This document shows positions 11,868 through 23,050 of a stretch of 64,000 nucleotides of DNA, one piece after another. The notes below the pieces were generated by a model. That model did not search any database and was not told where the DNA came from. It saw nothing but the letters and a program-made list of their open reading frames with translations. Origin of the DNA: Cristatella mucedo (Eukaryota > Bryozoa > Phylactolaemata > Cristatellidae); contig WPIO01000083.1 in the NCBI GenBank assembly GCA_009760855.2, forward strand, positions 1,026,001 through 1,090,000, given 5' to 3'. Position 1 is the stretch's first letter. Every line of letters begins with the position of its first letter. A program made the translations under genes and the position numbers.

Positions 11868-14695
11868 AGGGAGGAGAGAGAGAGGTGGGGAGGAGAGAGA
11901 GCAGCGGCTCATAGAGGCAGTGTTTCTGTATGCACGACCAGACGGGCATCTCGGCCTCCATAAACTGAAAAATGCCACCCAGGTTACAACGAATTTCAAG
12001 ATTGAATTGTCAGAGGTAACCTCTTCTGTAGCAGCTATGAGATATCCCTAGTGCCTTTCAGCAGAAATTGATAGCCAGATGGATCATTTGGTTGACCATC
12101 TTTCATGTCAGTTTCTGCCAGTGGGATAACTGAATAATTTAGCACGTCTGCCTCCCAGCCTCCCTGTCGGTGGGTGCTTTTCTTTCATTAGTCTGCCCTG
12201 AAACAGGAGCATTGGCGTAGTTTGGCAAGTTTTAGTACTAAGCTTGGACAGTGCAGCTGGTTAAATGAGTCGATCTAACTGAGGATGCCAGACTTCTCCT
12301 GGGCAGAGGACGTGCCAGCCACCGTGCCATTAGACCACCCAATACAGGGAGAATGTGTACCGCAGGCCATCATCCACCTGACGGCCTTCTGGCCATATTC
12401 AACTGCCGCCTCAGCACCGTCGAGGGCCTTACAAAATACACAGCCCGCTACGACAGTTCAGTGCATTTAAAGCTGTGAGGACGACTGACAGGTTCCACAG
12501 TGACTTTGGCCTGTTCCACTGATCCATATAAGCAGCAATTCTGTCTGCTATTGATGCTAAGGGTTCCTTTGTTTCGGTTCGTGCGTTAGCAGAAAAACTC
12601 TGGCTGAATTTACATGACCCTCAGCCTGCCAGAGACTTGATCTGTACATCATAGAAAGAGTCGTCATAGCAGATTTTTGGGTGATATGCACTAACTTTCT
12701 CCTGCCCATCAGACTTTTCTTGTTTTTAGCCCTCAGTCTGGAAGGGCGTTGTTGCTGGGTTCACTGTTTTGTTTCTTATATAGTCTTAATGTAGCTAATT
12801 AATTCTTAATCTTTTTGTAATTTCCCTTGTTACCACAGCAATCTCACACTGACAGCAGCATGTTCGGAAGCTTCAGTGCCCATGCTAAATGCTAGAGTCA
12901 TGCCACCATAACGAGTGACACCAAATATCATGCGATGCCTAATTTTACTTGTCGATAACTCTGAGGCAGGTCGTGCTCGCATGCCAACATTCTCTCTCTC
13001 TCTCTCTCTCGTCATTCACTTTCACTCTATGGGGTTTTATCAGTGTGAATCTATATTATGATCAAATGATATAATACTCTTGTCTCTGTGCTTACCTCTC
13101 AGATACAGAAGAAAGACAATGTGGTATGCGAAGGCTCGCTGAGGGTTTGTCCCCTTTGCTGGTGCACTGCTCTGCGGGGCCCTGAACGGCTGCAAACAGT
13201 TGACCATGGCTTCAGTGGCCAGCATGCACACTGTTGAGCAGTGTAGAGGTGACATTTCATGTCTATCATACCAGAAGCTTCCAGGTGGGATATGGTGGCA
13301 CCGTGTGCGACAGTCACCCTGTATGCTCAAGGGTAAAAGCATGCATCCTGGAGTTTAGCTGCTGCAGGGCGCTGTAAACCTTTTGAGGCTCAGTTGCCCC
13401 CAGAATCTTTGCTCAGGAGTTAAGGTGCTTCTCGCTCATCACGACCCCGAGGGTCGTGGGTCAAGTCGTGCAGTGGGGCTATCCGTTAATCGTCCACTGC
13501 AAGCGATAGGTGATAGACATTAAGGCTCTTCTACTGCAGTATAAATAAGGCTTTTTAAATCAACTAATTGAAAAAGCTGACATATATGGATCGGGGGTAG
13601 TTAGTAAAATTGGTTCTTGTCGGTGCAGTTTTGCTTCTTGCAGTGAGCGGCAGTCCAGTCTGGTGCTTCATATAGCTGCAATGCCTATACTTGTTTGCTG
13701 GCGTGTAACTTGGCAGCAACTTTAGCTAGCGTCTGATCGACTGGCATAGCCCTGCTGAAATTGTCATTGCAGGAGCGGCGATGAGCAGCATGGAGCTAAC
13801 GCTACCTTCGACAGTGCGGAAAAGCGATCCAGCTGGGAAGCCATGCTGAGTGAGGCTAAGGTCAATCTGGAAGCAGCGCTCACCGATAAGATGCCTCCGA
13901 GTTCGAAAGGAAGCCATACCTATAACGAAAACGAGGTCGGGCATGCAGGTACCAACTAACTGGCCCTACCTCAGTGGTGCAATGCCACGCATCTCCTGAC
14001 AATCCATTGTTCAGCTTTGTGCCAGCAGCAGTGGTGCAACGATGGAGGTTTGGCTGCCATTTGAGTGATGCTTCGGGCGGCGGCCACTGCCACGATCCTA
14101 GTTCTCCGCTGCGCTGTCGCGGTGGAAGGACTGGCCTGCGCGAGACGTGTGGATCTGCAACAGCGATAGCTATGTTGGTCACGTGTGCCTCCTCAACCTC
14201 CTGCCGCAGCCGATCTGTCAGCATGAGCACTGGCCGTACCGTCGTGCACGTCGCGCGTGCTCTGCATCTGCCATGTGCCAGCAGGGTCGGCCACTGCCGC
14301 AGCGGTGGCTGCAGCGCTGGATCTCAGATCAGCCGGCCCAGCCGCAGCCTCACCAGCAGCCGAAGTGGCAGCAGGCAGCTGCAGCCGAGGGGGCTGCTCG
14401 CCATGTCGTGCGGATCGTCGACAGAGACGCTTTTGACTGCATTGCACCCGATGCTATCGACGAGTGCTCCGAGAGTGGCAGTAATAATGGCGACGACCGT
14501 GGTAACCGAAGCAATGGTGAAGAGCTACTTCCCGACGGACGATGACGTTTGGTATAGCGCAGTGGAAGGCAAGGCTCCGCCATGCTCACACTTGCAGGGC
14601 TTTGGGGCTGCTGCTCCGTCTGCTCGCTGCCTGAGCTCTCCTGTGGCTGTAACTCTCCCTGTAGCTCTCCTCCTCTGTCTCTGTCTGTCTGGTTC

Positions 14696-14726
<31 letters not shown>

Positions 14727-17700
14727 ATGTGTATACTTTGTTACTTTTTGCTGCTGAGCCTTCGCCAACCGTCGAAACACACTAGTCAGGGGCGTCTTAG
14801 CTTTTCCTCGATGGGGCTGTACTAAAGGCTTTTTCTGATTGGCGATCCGAAGTGGCACGTCAGTCTGCGCCCCCTGCCACTCCAGCCTGTTTGCTGCGCC
14901 GCCCTCTGGTTGCCCAGCTGTCACCTTGTCGTTGCTAGTGCAAGTCGAGCTGCTCGCAGCCATTGGCTTCTGACGCGCTTTCAGACGTCATCCATGAGGA
15001 CGCAGACCTATCGAGAGCTCATGTGGCTCGGCACCGAAGATGGCTGCATTCACAGATTCAACAGCGGAGGAGAACCTCGAACGAGCCGTGTTCCGTCCCG
15101 TGCGACATCCAGCACCGCGCCGGCGTGCTCTGCATCGTCTTCTTGGAGCAGAGGTTTCGTACGACTGAGCAACGGTACCAGCGTCGTGTATCGTCTCTAG
15201 GACGGGAAGGTCTTTGAATGGCCACCGTGGCGACACGCCACGCGCTCGCAATTACGCCGCCTGGCAGCAGCTCATGCACGTGAACCGGTGCTCGTAATCT
15301 ATGTACCCCCCGACATGTTGCCAGCTGTGCTCAAACACGCAAACAGTGCGGCAGGCTTTTGAGACTTTGAGGGACTGTATATGCCAGTCGTGTCTTATTC
15401 TTGCTTTTGCGGTGCGCTTTTGGGGCAGCCATTGTTACAGCCTTTTAATGGCGTAACTGTATCGATCTTTCTAGTGTTCTAAAATGTCAGCCCTCGCTTG
15501 CATAGGAACTTCGAGGGTCGATACAAGCCGGTGTAGCTGAAAGGCCATCAGAAAGCACACGAGCCTCAGTGGCTAGTGTCGCCCATGCCAAGTCGACTGT
15601 AAGCATTGCCCTAGCGGTGCCACATTTTTACTCAGCCAGGTCAAGTACAGAGCAGTGGTTTGAATAATGTTAGTACCTATAAATTTGTTCGTGGCCTAGA
15701 GTTTACTGGCAACTGCCTGCCCATCTGCCAAGGGCATGCGAGCACGACGATAGAAGAATATGTTGGCGTTTCGGCATGGAAAGGTGAAACGTGGAATGGA
15801 ACATTGCGGCAGGAATTGAAAGCTGCTGGACGTTGCCTTGTGCAGGTGCTATGGTGTGAGGCGGGTATGAGGGAGACCCCTGACCCTGCGTACGAATGCC
15901 CCAATTGCTAGATTCAAACACACACCGTAGTCCCATAAAGCAAGAAATAAGAAATGCGATGTGATGCTAAGCACCGTTGCCATTTCGAAAATTTAACTAC
16001 TTTATCCACCAATAAAAACGTATGACAATAAGTTTAGATATTTTAGTGTCTGAGGGAGTTGGATCTCTTTTGTCATTGGGTGTTGTGCCATGCCAATGTC
16101 CAATGCAAGCAGTTATGCTGTGATACGTCAGGAGAGGGTGGGACTTCGAAAGGTTGCTGCACGGCTACATGCCACTCGGTACGTACAGTACTAGTAGCCA
16201 TTTGAACCTCTGTGAATACAAAGCTGTATATTTGAGGTAAAAAATCCGGTACAAACAATGCCATTTTCATTTGAAGATGCTTATCCCGTGGGTTATGCCA
16301 CAGGAAGTGGAGCCAGAATTTTCAGCAGGTTTGGGTCAGGGGTTCAGGAAGGGTTACCTCTGTCCATGCAGGCAGGGGGCAATTGCCCCCTGCCTCCCCC
16401 ACTGGTTATGCATCATCCTACCCTTGGAGACAAGGGGGCGAAGTGGTGGAGGACACTGATTTTAATGTGGCATAGTCTGGCAGGTCTTCTGTAGTAGCGC
16501 CACACCATACACGTAGGGTGGGGGGTGCATCTGAGCTGCCCATCATGCTGCATGCCGGTGTGACTGTCCAGCTGCTGTGTTTTTGGTGATGGCAACGATG
16601 TGAATGTTATGTACTTATCTGTTTTGGAAATTCTCTTGCGATTCTCTGTTAAAGTGTTTGGCGATGTATTGGCCGATCACGAGCTTGGTGGCACATTTTT
16701 CATCTGCTTGACCCTGCTTTGTCGAGTTGCAAGAAATGCAAAAATCCTGTATGAGCATTGGTGGCCCTCACCACTTGAAGCAACTGGGAAGCCGATAGGG
16801 GAGCCTAGTGGGTGCCGGTACCGGGTTGTTGCGATGACATCCCACATGCTCAAAACATGAACTGTGCCGGTTCTGGTGTGCTTATGCAGGTTTTTTGCTA
16901 CAGGATGGCGCTCGCTTCTCGGCTGTTAATGAGGGCTCATCCGAATATTGCACAGTTGCACATTGTGTACTGGAAGAGCACTGGCACCTGGGGTAACAGC
17001 ATAGTTTTCGTTTGCCATAAGCCAGAGATCCATAACTGAGATTTCTGTTACCATTGTTTCAGCAACACCAAGCGGATTCGAAGTCTCGGATTGCCATGCA
17101 ATATTGATAAGCACCCATTTGTTAGAGTAAACTTTGCTTTGGCAAGGAAGCTCTCGGGAGAGATGAGGGAACATGATAATGGCTTGTTACTCCTGAATGG
17201 AGCCCGAGGCATGGGTTGTGGGCTGGGAGATCTAGTCACAAAAACTTTGGTTGGGGTGACCTGCGCATTAACTTGGAATCTTTTATTTTTTACACCGAAT
17301 GGAGGCCAGCTTGGCCTTGTCCTTGAGTGCTTTGGTATCTCAGGCTTTCCGTGCTTCCCCTTATCCTCGAACTCATAATTGTGATGGTGCCACATAATGC
17401 TTCCTTTCCAGCACATGGTAAGTGACTATAAAAGAGATTTTAATCTCTCGTAAGTCACCATTCGAATGTCGTAATTATTATCATTGCCTATTATATTACT
17501 GCTATGTTATTGTTAGGACCCGTTGGAGAAGAGACCAGATGTCTACAGAATATTTCACAAATTCAGTTACATGTTTTGTATACTTTTCTTTAAAAATTGG
17601 ATGCGAATAGCAAGTGAGGGCTTTAACAAAAGGTCAACGGTGTGCGATGCAACCGGGGGGGGAGAGGCCGTTAGGCCATTCGTAGTAGCTGACTTTAAGG

Positions 17701-18500
17701 TGTTCATATTAATAAGATGTGGGTTGCTTGCAATTACCCAGGTGGTCCCACGGTGCCGGAAATTTATGCCTCTGTGTAAACGTGAAAGAATTTTCCTTGA
17801 TATGTGGCCTACTTCTGGTCTCTTCATTGCAGCAATGCTCTTCAAGTGCTTCCTGCTGTTTTTAGTACCAACCGTTTTGTATTTACTGGCTCTCCCTGTG
17901 AGGTAGCACCCGTTCTTTGCAGCCATGCTGCTGCTGCTTTTCAGCCACGCTGCTGCTTTGCTCGCTGTGCAGTGTAGGCGTCTTGTCGTTTGAAGGTGGT
18001 GGCTGGGATTTGGAGGGCACTGTGCCGAGGCCCTGGCATGCAATGGCAGCAGCTCCACAAGCATGACCTTGCCAGCGCCTGTCACAAAGATGCTGCCGTC
18101 TGTGGGAAGCTGTGTGTGCAGCTATCAGAACGAGATCGTCGTCCTTGACCCGACCAGTCTTAAGGCCGAGGTGCGGCTCCCTGTCCTTTGCATGGTCGTA
18201 GCGGTTTGAGTAAACAGCGAGTAACGTTATGCACAAGTATCAGTCTCATCCTTAATCTCTTTCTGCTCAGCATGTCCTCTGCCACCTGTCTCTCTCGTAT
18301 CTGTGTCTCTATTGCTCTGCTATATTTCTGCTCTATCTCTGTCTGTCTTCTGTCTCCATCACTTTTTCTCTCTCTCTCTCTCTCTCTCCACGTCTCTGTC
18401 TCTGTCTGTCTCTTCTCCTCTGTCTCTGTCTGTCTGTCTCTCTCTGCCTGTCTGTCTGTCTGTCTGTCTCTCTCTGCCTGTCTGTCTGTCTCTCTCTGCC

Positions 18501-18543
<43 letters not shown>

Positions 18544-18614
18544 GTCTCTGTCTCTGTCTCTGTCTCTGTCTCTGTCTCTGTCTCTGTCTCTGTCTCGTTT
18601 CTCGTCTCTCTCTC

Positions 18615-18667
<53 letters not shown>

Positions 18668-19636
18668 TCTCTCTCTCTCCATCTCTCTCTCCCTCTCTCT
18701 CTCTGCTGTCTGTCTGCCTCTCTTTGTTTAGTATCAATTTTCATCTCTGTCTCAATCCTTTTCTCTCGCTCATCTCTCTCTCTCTCTCTCTACATCTCTC
18801 TCAGTGTCTCTGTCATCTTTCTCTTCTCTCTCTCTGTCACTGGTCGCAATCCACTTTAGATTACCACAAGCCGGTAGCAAGCTCTGCTTTGGAATTTTTG
18901 CAGATCTCTTTTTGCCGCTAGCAAAGACCGGGCTGCGCACAGTGCGTCCATGGTATACTCACGCACACGGCATAGTGGCCGTGGCCATTCAGGGTAGCTG
19001 TGAGGTGAGGCTTTTTTCATGCGTCTACGCGGAAGCACCTCGGCGACATCAGTATAGCTGCAGCCGTCGCACAGAAATTGCAGGGTAAGCTGGTGGCTGT
19101 CCCAGGCGAGGCAAGTGCAGTGGCCTCTGCGACAAGCTGAACGTGCCTTGCTGCAACTGCTGCCTCGGTGCAGCAGAAGCTGGTCACGCTCGGGTACCTG
19201 CGGTTTTTGCTTTCCGTTGTTGGATAGGTTGTGACGACATCCATCAGGCAGCATAAGGCTGCTTGCCTTAAGATCACTGCACTGCTGACATGCAAGGACT
19301 CGCTGTGGGTCGGCACTAGTGCCGGCGTCATCCTCACAATGCCACTGCCGAAGATAACTTCGAGCATGGCAAACTCCAGAGAATACAGTCTCACGGCACC
19401 GCCTATCACCGGTACAGAGTGTGCTAGCCGGTCCTCATCACTGTGGTAGCCGCCCCTGGCTTGACCTTTTTTGAGAAACAAGATGGAGGAGTGGGTTGTT
19501 TGTGCTGTCGGGTTGTCGGTGGTTACTGTCTTTATAGGTTTTTTTATGGCTATCATGTGCTCTCTCTCTGTCTTCCTCTGTCTGTCTCTGTCTGTCTCTT
19601 CTCTATTCTTCTCTCTCTCTACGATCTCTCTCTCTG

Positions 19637-19688
<52 letters not shown>

Positions 19689-19763
19689 TCCTCTCTGTCT
19701 CTCTCTGTCCTTTGTCTCTCTCTGTCTCTCTCTCTGTCCTCTTCTCTCGATCCTCTCGATCTC

Positions 19764-19826
<63 letters not shown>

Positions 19827-20490
19827 TCTTGTCTCTGTCCCGTCAGCAATTTTCTTTCAGCAGTGGTCATTCTTATTAAATGGCGCTCAGGCACGGCCGT
19901 ACATTGTCATTTGCCTGTCCAGAAAAATTCTCAAGTGGGATAACAATAGACTTTGGCTGGCCCCTTGTGGGCGTGACGAGCTGCTTGGCATCATTCGGGT
20001 CGGTCCCAAGCTTCGGCCCCTAGCACCCCCTCCATGGCATGTTGGTGCTCACGCCTGCCTTCGCACATCTTATGCATTCTCGTTCGAGCAAAGCATGCAC
20101 TCGGAGCATACTTACCTTGGTGCCTTGGATGCAAGCATTGCGGTTTCCATTTTTTCTTTGCTTCCAGGTCTTTCCGTGGGTCACACTGGCAACGTGCGCT
20201 TCCTACTGTGCGCCGACGTGCCGCGTCTTCCGGCTGCGGCCGATGCGGCCGCTCAGCTGCACCTTCAGTCTGATGCCGGCGCCTCTCTCGATCTGCTGCC
20301 CGCGGCCCGCGGGAGCTCGAGTGGCCCTGCAGCAGGGCCCTCGGTGGTCGCCAAGATGCTTGTAATAAGCGGCGGCGACGGCTACGAGGTGTTTGCTGGT
20401 GGCCATCAGTTGCCCACCCCTGACGGTCTGTCAGGCGGCAGCGTGGGAAGCAGCGACAGTGTGAATCACCTGCTGGTGTGGGAGATGTAG
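10840..20490 (+). CDS. ARHGEF17: Rho GEF of ARHGEF17/TEM4 type, 3' part, frame-broken
   Basis: Activates Rho-family GTPases (family knowledge: DH-PH catalytic part, then a C-terminal WD40-like propeller). Recognised on the + strand, in order: YALASH helix after the PH domain, IPITKTRSGMQ, VWICNSDSYVGHVCLL, RVLCICHVP, MWLGTEDGC, LSNGTSVVYRL, PVTKMLP, SYQNEIVVLDP, CEVRLF, IRQHKAACLKITALL, LWVGTSAGVILTMPLP, GHTGNVRFL, KMLVISGGDGYEVF and the terminal VNHLLVWEM. Order, spacing and ending match vertebrate ARHGEF17. Splice sites are mostly good, but the frame changes about ten times inside exons and an in-frame TAG occurs at 15198-15200. Only the last exon and short stretches read through. It may be a pseudogene or an intact gene with sequencing indels. 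The catalytic DH domain was not found in the window. Confidence 0.82.
11049..11145 (+). CDS. ARHGEF17: ARHGEF17-like exon, helix before propeller
   Basis: Sharp boundaries: acceptor TTTTTCATTTCCAG, donor CGCCAG|GTACGG. It reads VQEKVKEAARSLG, a stop, then ALVYALASHAR, comparable to the ALCYAL helix of vertebrate ARHGEF17. The stop and frame are consistent with the damage seen downstream. Confidence 0.45.
11805..11905 (+). repeat. (GA)n purine tract
   Basis: About 100 nt of nearly pure purine, mixed GAGA and GGAG, on the + strand within an intron of the Rho GEF gene. Opposite strand polarity to the (CT)n tracts further downstream. Confidence 0.9.
12988..13011 (+). repeat. (CT)n microsatellite
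   Basis: Twelve or so CT units. Confidence 0.9.
13405..13566 (+). mobile_element. tRNA-derived SINE, copy 1
   Basis: Pol III A-box-like GTTAAGGTGC, B-box-like GGGTCAAGTCGTGC, the body words GTCCACTGCAAG and TTAAGGCTCTTCT, then the family tail TATAAATAAGGCT and AAATCAACTAA. Five more copies lie further right. Confidence 0.75.
13773..13948 (+). CDS. ARHGEF17: ARHGEF17-like exon with KTRSGMQ motif
   Basis: Acceptor TTGTCATTGCAG, donor ATGCAG|GTACCA. First frame gives SSWEAMLSEAKVNLEAAL; after two frame changes near 13890-13910 it gives IPITKTRSGMQ. Both blocks sit next to each other in ARHGEF17 (helical end of the PH region, then the KTRSGMQ link). Confidence 0.75.
14014..14501 (+). CDS. ARHGEF17: ARHGEF17-like exon, first propeller blade and acidic linker
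   Basis: Proposed acceptor CCATTGTTCAG at 14003-14013; proposed donor CCGTG|GTAACC. Contains VWICNSDSYVGHVCLLNL near 14145-14200, RVLCICHVPA near 14255-14290 in another frame, an Ala-rich linker and an acidic stretch (DECSESGSNNGDD). At least two frame changes. The AVAG linker is low complexity, as it is in vertebrate homologues. Confidence 0.65.
14686..14730 (+). repeat. (CT)n microsatellite in Rho GEF gene
   Basis: CT run interrupted by TT, in the intron before the WLGTEDG exon. Confidence 0.85.
14960..15209 (+). CDS. ARHGEF17: ARHGEF17-like exon, WLGTEDG blade
   Basis: Contains DVIHEDADLSR, then MWLGTEDGCIH, then CDIQHRAGVLCIVFLEQR, then LSNGTSVVYRL, each in a different frame (three changes in about 200 nt), followed by in-frame TAG at 15198 and a possible donor AAG|GTCTTT. 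WLGTEDG is the signature of this propeller. Edges are approximate. Confidence 0.7.
15210..17972 (+). other. Rho GEF intron
   Basis: About 2.8 kb between two propeller exons. Open frames near 16258-16494 and 17048-17416 show no known motif. No transposon was recognised. Confidence 0.45.
17973..18170 (+). CDS. ARHGEF17: ARHGEF17-like exon, PVTKMLP blade
   Basis: Acceptor TCGCTGTGCAG, donor GCCGAG|GTGCGG. Reads GGGWDLEGTVPRPW in one frame, then LPAPVTKMLP and SYQNEIVVLDPTSLKAE in another. The order matches the blade that follows VVYRL in ARHGEF17. Confidence 0.7.
18357..18840 (+). repeat. Compound (CT)n / (CTGT)n / (CTGTCT)n satellite
   Basis: Nearly 480 nt of pyrimidine-rich repeat on the + strand: (CT)n, (CTGT)n around 18420-18540, a run of about nine CTGTCT units at 18541-18597, then (CT)n again to 18700 and beyond. 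It fills most of one intron and stops about 60 nt before the next exon. Confidence 0.95.
18904..19084 (+). CDS. ARHGEF17: ARHGEF17-like exon, RLFHA blade
   Basis: Acceptor TTTTTGCAG, donor CAGG|GTAAGC. Reads SLFAASKDRAAHSASMVYS, then VAIQGSCEVRLF, then HASTRKHLGDISIAAAV. Two frame changes; the second sits on a run of six T at 19012-19017, where five would keep frame. Confidence 0.75.
19228..19411 (+). CDS. ARHGEF17: ARHGEF17-like exon, IRQHKAAC blade
   Basis: Acceptor TTGGATAG, donor ACCG|GTACAG. Codes CDDI, a one-base break at CC 19241-19242, then IRQHKAACLKITALL and LWVGTSAGVILTMPLP, the most strongly conserved stretch of ARHGEF17 propellers. Confidence 0.88.
19558..19842 (+). repeat. (CT)n-rich intronic repeat
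   Basis: About 285 nt of CT with CTGT interruptions, same strand and type as the tract at 18357, in the intron before the last Rho GEF exon. Confidence 0.95.
20168..20490 (+). CDS. ARHGEF17: ARHGEF17-like last exon and stop
   Basis: Acceptor TTTGCTTCCAG. Reads without a break to TAG at 20488: LSVGHTGNVRFLLC, a GC-rich Ala/Pro linker, KMLVISGGDGYEVF and the ending VNHLLVWEM. Vertebrate ARHGEF17 ends with the same SGGDGYE ... NHLL-W arrangement. Confidence 0.88.
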
Positions 20491-21790
20491 TCTGCCGCCT
20501 ATCGCTGCTGTCAATCTTGACGTAAATCTCGACTGCTCTTTGAATGGCCACGCCCCACGCTGTCCAGCCGATGGCCGACGACTGCCTCGCTGCCTGCCTG
20601 CAGCAACTGGGCAACAATCGACAGGTCATGGACCTCGGGGCGGGAGCCAGCGTCGGCGGCTGGCCGAGTATTTTTGGTGCTCCCCCTTTCAGAATGAGGA
20701 CAATGCCTTCGTCTTCCCGATCCACCTGTCTGCCTTCTTTGGCAAATAGCCAACGCAACGATTCGTATTCCTCATGCATGCTAGGCAAGGACTGTGTCGG
20801 CCCAGCCGAGGCTTCCGCGGTATCGGCGACCGATGGGAACTTTGGGCAGAGTGCCGCAGCATGCAAAAAGCTGCCCCGAGGCAGAGCTACACAGCGGTCA
20901 CTCTGGGCTGGACGGACTGCAGCCTCGAATGGCTCAGCGGTATGAGCTTCACTGGCAGTCTCAGCCGTGGCCGAATCATGCTTTGTTCTTACTTTGCCCG
21001 ATTCATCTCTTGGGCAGCCATTGACATGGCGCATGAGCGTAGGCGGCGCCCATTATACTGGCGCCGGTGGCCGATGCAGCCAGCGTGCCCACGAACTTGT
21101 TTTATATCGTTCACCATTCCATGTCAGTCGAGGCGCTCAAAAAATCACACGAAGAAGCAGCGTCTGAGCGCCTAGTCATGCGCGGCAGCTCCGCAGTCAG
21201 GCGATGCTATGTGGCATTTCTACGTGGACGTGGTGGGTGGATGAAGCCTCGATGCCGCTGCTTCTGCCCATGCATCGCCACAGAGGAGTGCGCTTTGCCG
21301 ATGTCGTGAGCTCGGTCGCCAGCTTGCCGTTTCCGCGTTTCTCGGCGTCGTTCGGTCACTCTTATTATCTGTCGTGCCGCTGGGTCAACGTTTCCCAATC
21401 GAGGGCTGCGCCTCGAAGGTCGCGACCCGCATGCACCGTGACGTTTGCTCCGGCCTCACGACTCGCAGCGAACCAAGCAGTCGACGGCAGCTGGAATGCA
21501 TTGTGGGCCTGGCGTCCGATGCAGCAGAGACGGTGCCCAGCGATAGGGCTGCTGCTCTTTCACCCCATGCGATACGGCTGCGACCGTATGCGCTTCGTCA
21601 TGGCCACGTGCACCGTCATGGCTACATGCACATGTGCATGCTTCCTTCTTTTTACATGACCTGGTGCTATGACGCAGCAAGGTGTGTCCTAAATTCGCGT
21701 CGTATTCGGTGGCTACGACAGCGCATGTCAAGCGACCAGCAGAGTTCGTCGTACCCAGTACCGTGGGGTGCTTGTTGTACAGATTAGTTG
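20491..21790 (+). other. GC-rich block after the Rho GEF stop, likely 3' UTR or unassigned exons
   Basis: Remains as rich in G+C as the last exon for about 1.3 kb and is partly open in all + frames. It reads Ser/Arg-rich protein without a recognised motif. A 16-nt perfect palindrome lies at 21625-21640. No AATAAA was found close behind; the function is unknown. Confidence 0.35.
21625..21640. repeat. 16-nt perfect palindrome
   Basis: CATGCACATGTGCATG equals its own reverse complement; a CACGTG palindrome lies 20 nt before it. Confidence 0.8.
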
Positions 21791-22324
21791 TTAGAGCAAC
21801 AGCAGTCTCACGTGATGCACGAGTACTGCTAAAATTAAGAGTGTTATCATCCTGATGGTTTGTTATTTCTGCGCACTTTTTCCCATTGTCGGCTCATCCC
21901 GGTTAATCATCACTTTGCGGCTAAGATCAGTTACTACACGAATGTTACTGAATTTTACGTTATATGCTGCGTCTTTATAGGTGATATAAGACATGTTCTT
22001 TTGCATTTTCTATATTGGGGAGTGTTAGTTTTGACAGTTGTCAGCCTAGCAGCCTCTGCCATATATAGTGAACGAACATAGGTGTCACCGATGGGCATCA
22101 GTGATTCCTCCTCCGGCTTCTGCAGATGGTTAATCTACTGTCCGTCTTTGCTTTTCATGTCTCAGAGTCACCCCAGTGACGAAGACACATTTCGAAACCC
22201 GCAGTGGACCCTACCCTCTTTTTTGGGTTCAATGTCCCTCACGAGATTAAAGGGCATTGTAAAACCCTTAAGGCTACATGCCCAGCCGCATTCCCGCAAG
22301 GTTCTGCAGCTTAAGTTGCACCTG

Positions 22325-23050
22325 TGTCTGCACGAAGAAACACACAAAGGGCAAATCACAAGAACCCACCAAATGCTGTCAAAACAGGTGCATTTTTAGT
22401 TTTTTTTTGTATGTCAAGTCAGGGGATGTGACGTCAGTCAAGAGTGAGTTTCAGGCTTTAGGTCCATGCGAACTAAGGGCACGGTCTCCGAAGCATTTGA
22501 GGTTCCTACGAGGTGTAGCTTAACAATTTGATTTATAAAAGCAAGTGAGTGGTACGATGCCTGCCCTGGTAGGAGAGTAGTTCTGATAAGTAGGCTGGAG
22601 CTAGAGAATGAACGTAACTCAAACTGTGTGATATAACCTTGAAATCAATATGCTGCTTTACCGGGAGCCACTGTTGGTTGGCAAGAAGTATTATGATATG
22701 GCAACTGAGATGCTCACGACAGACAACCCCAGCTGCCGAGTTTCGCACCAGCTGCAAGCACCTGATTGCACATGTCGGTAGACCAGCAATCAGTGAGTTA
22801 CAGAAGTCGATCTGGATGTCAGAAATGCACGGACTAATGTAGCTGTACTATTCCTGTCTATGCAAGTAAAATTGTTAGCGATGTTACTTAGTTAAAAGTA
22901 AGCAGACCCGATGGTGAAGCTGAAATGGTCACTTTTAAAAGGACACCTAGGTTTCGTACAGATGCTAGGAGGATTTGCTGGCAGAGCCGATTTTGAGCGT
23001 TAAGCTTTCCAATTTAAGAGCTTAACTGATTGCCAAAATGAACATTCACA
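22325..23050 (-). mobile_element. LINE copy, 3' half, minus strand
   Basis: Reads on the - strand through the LINE C-terminus: the LQLVRNSAA word, the H-W-LPVKQ-IDFK block and LAPAYLSELL with RHRTTH. Frame is broken. The 3' tail is missing at the left edge. Confidence 0.85.

Larger units (their letters stand above)
11146..13772 (+). other. Rho GEF intron
   Basis: Lies between two ARHGEF17-like exons. Holds the (GA)n tract, a short (CT)n tract and a tRNA-derived SINE at 13405-13566. No further exon could be supported. Confidence 0.45.

Noticed and set aside
13949-13974. 26-nt intron between GMQ and TGGTGC
   Set aside because: Too short for spliceosomal splicing; the acceptor at 14012-14013 gives a 65-nt intron in phase and a better family fit.
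18160-18859. Long frames coding Leu/Ser or Arg/Glu/Asp repeats on both strands
   Set aside because: They are translations of the (CT)n/(CTGT)n satellite, not genes. The same holds at 19471-19894, 60522-61217 and 61552-62152.
19991-21034. 347-codon minus-strand ORF
   Set aside because: It overlaps the well-supported last Rho GEF exon antisense in GC-rich DNA, is rich in Arg/Ala/Pro and shows no motif; most likely a shadow frame.
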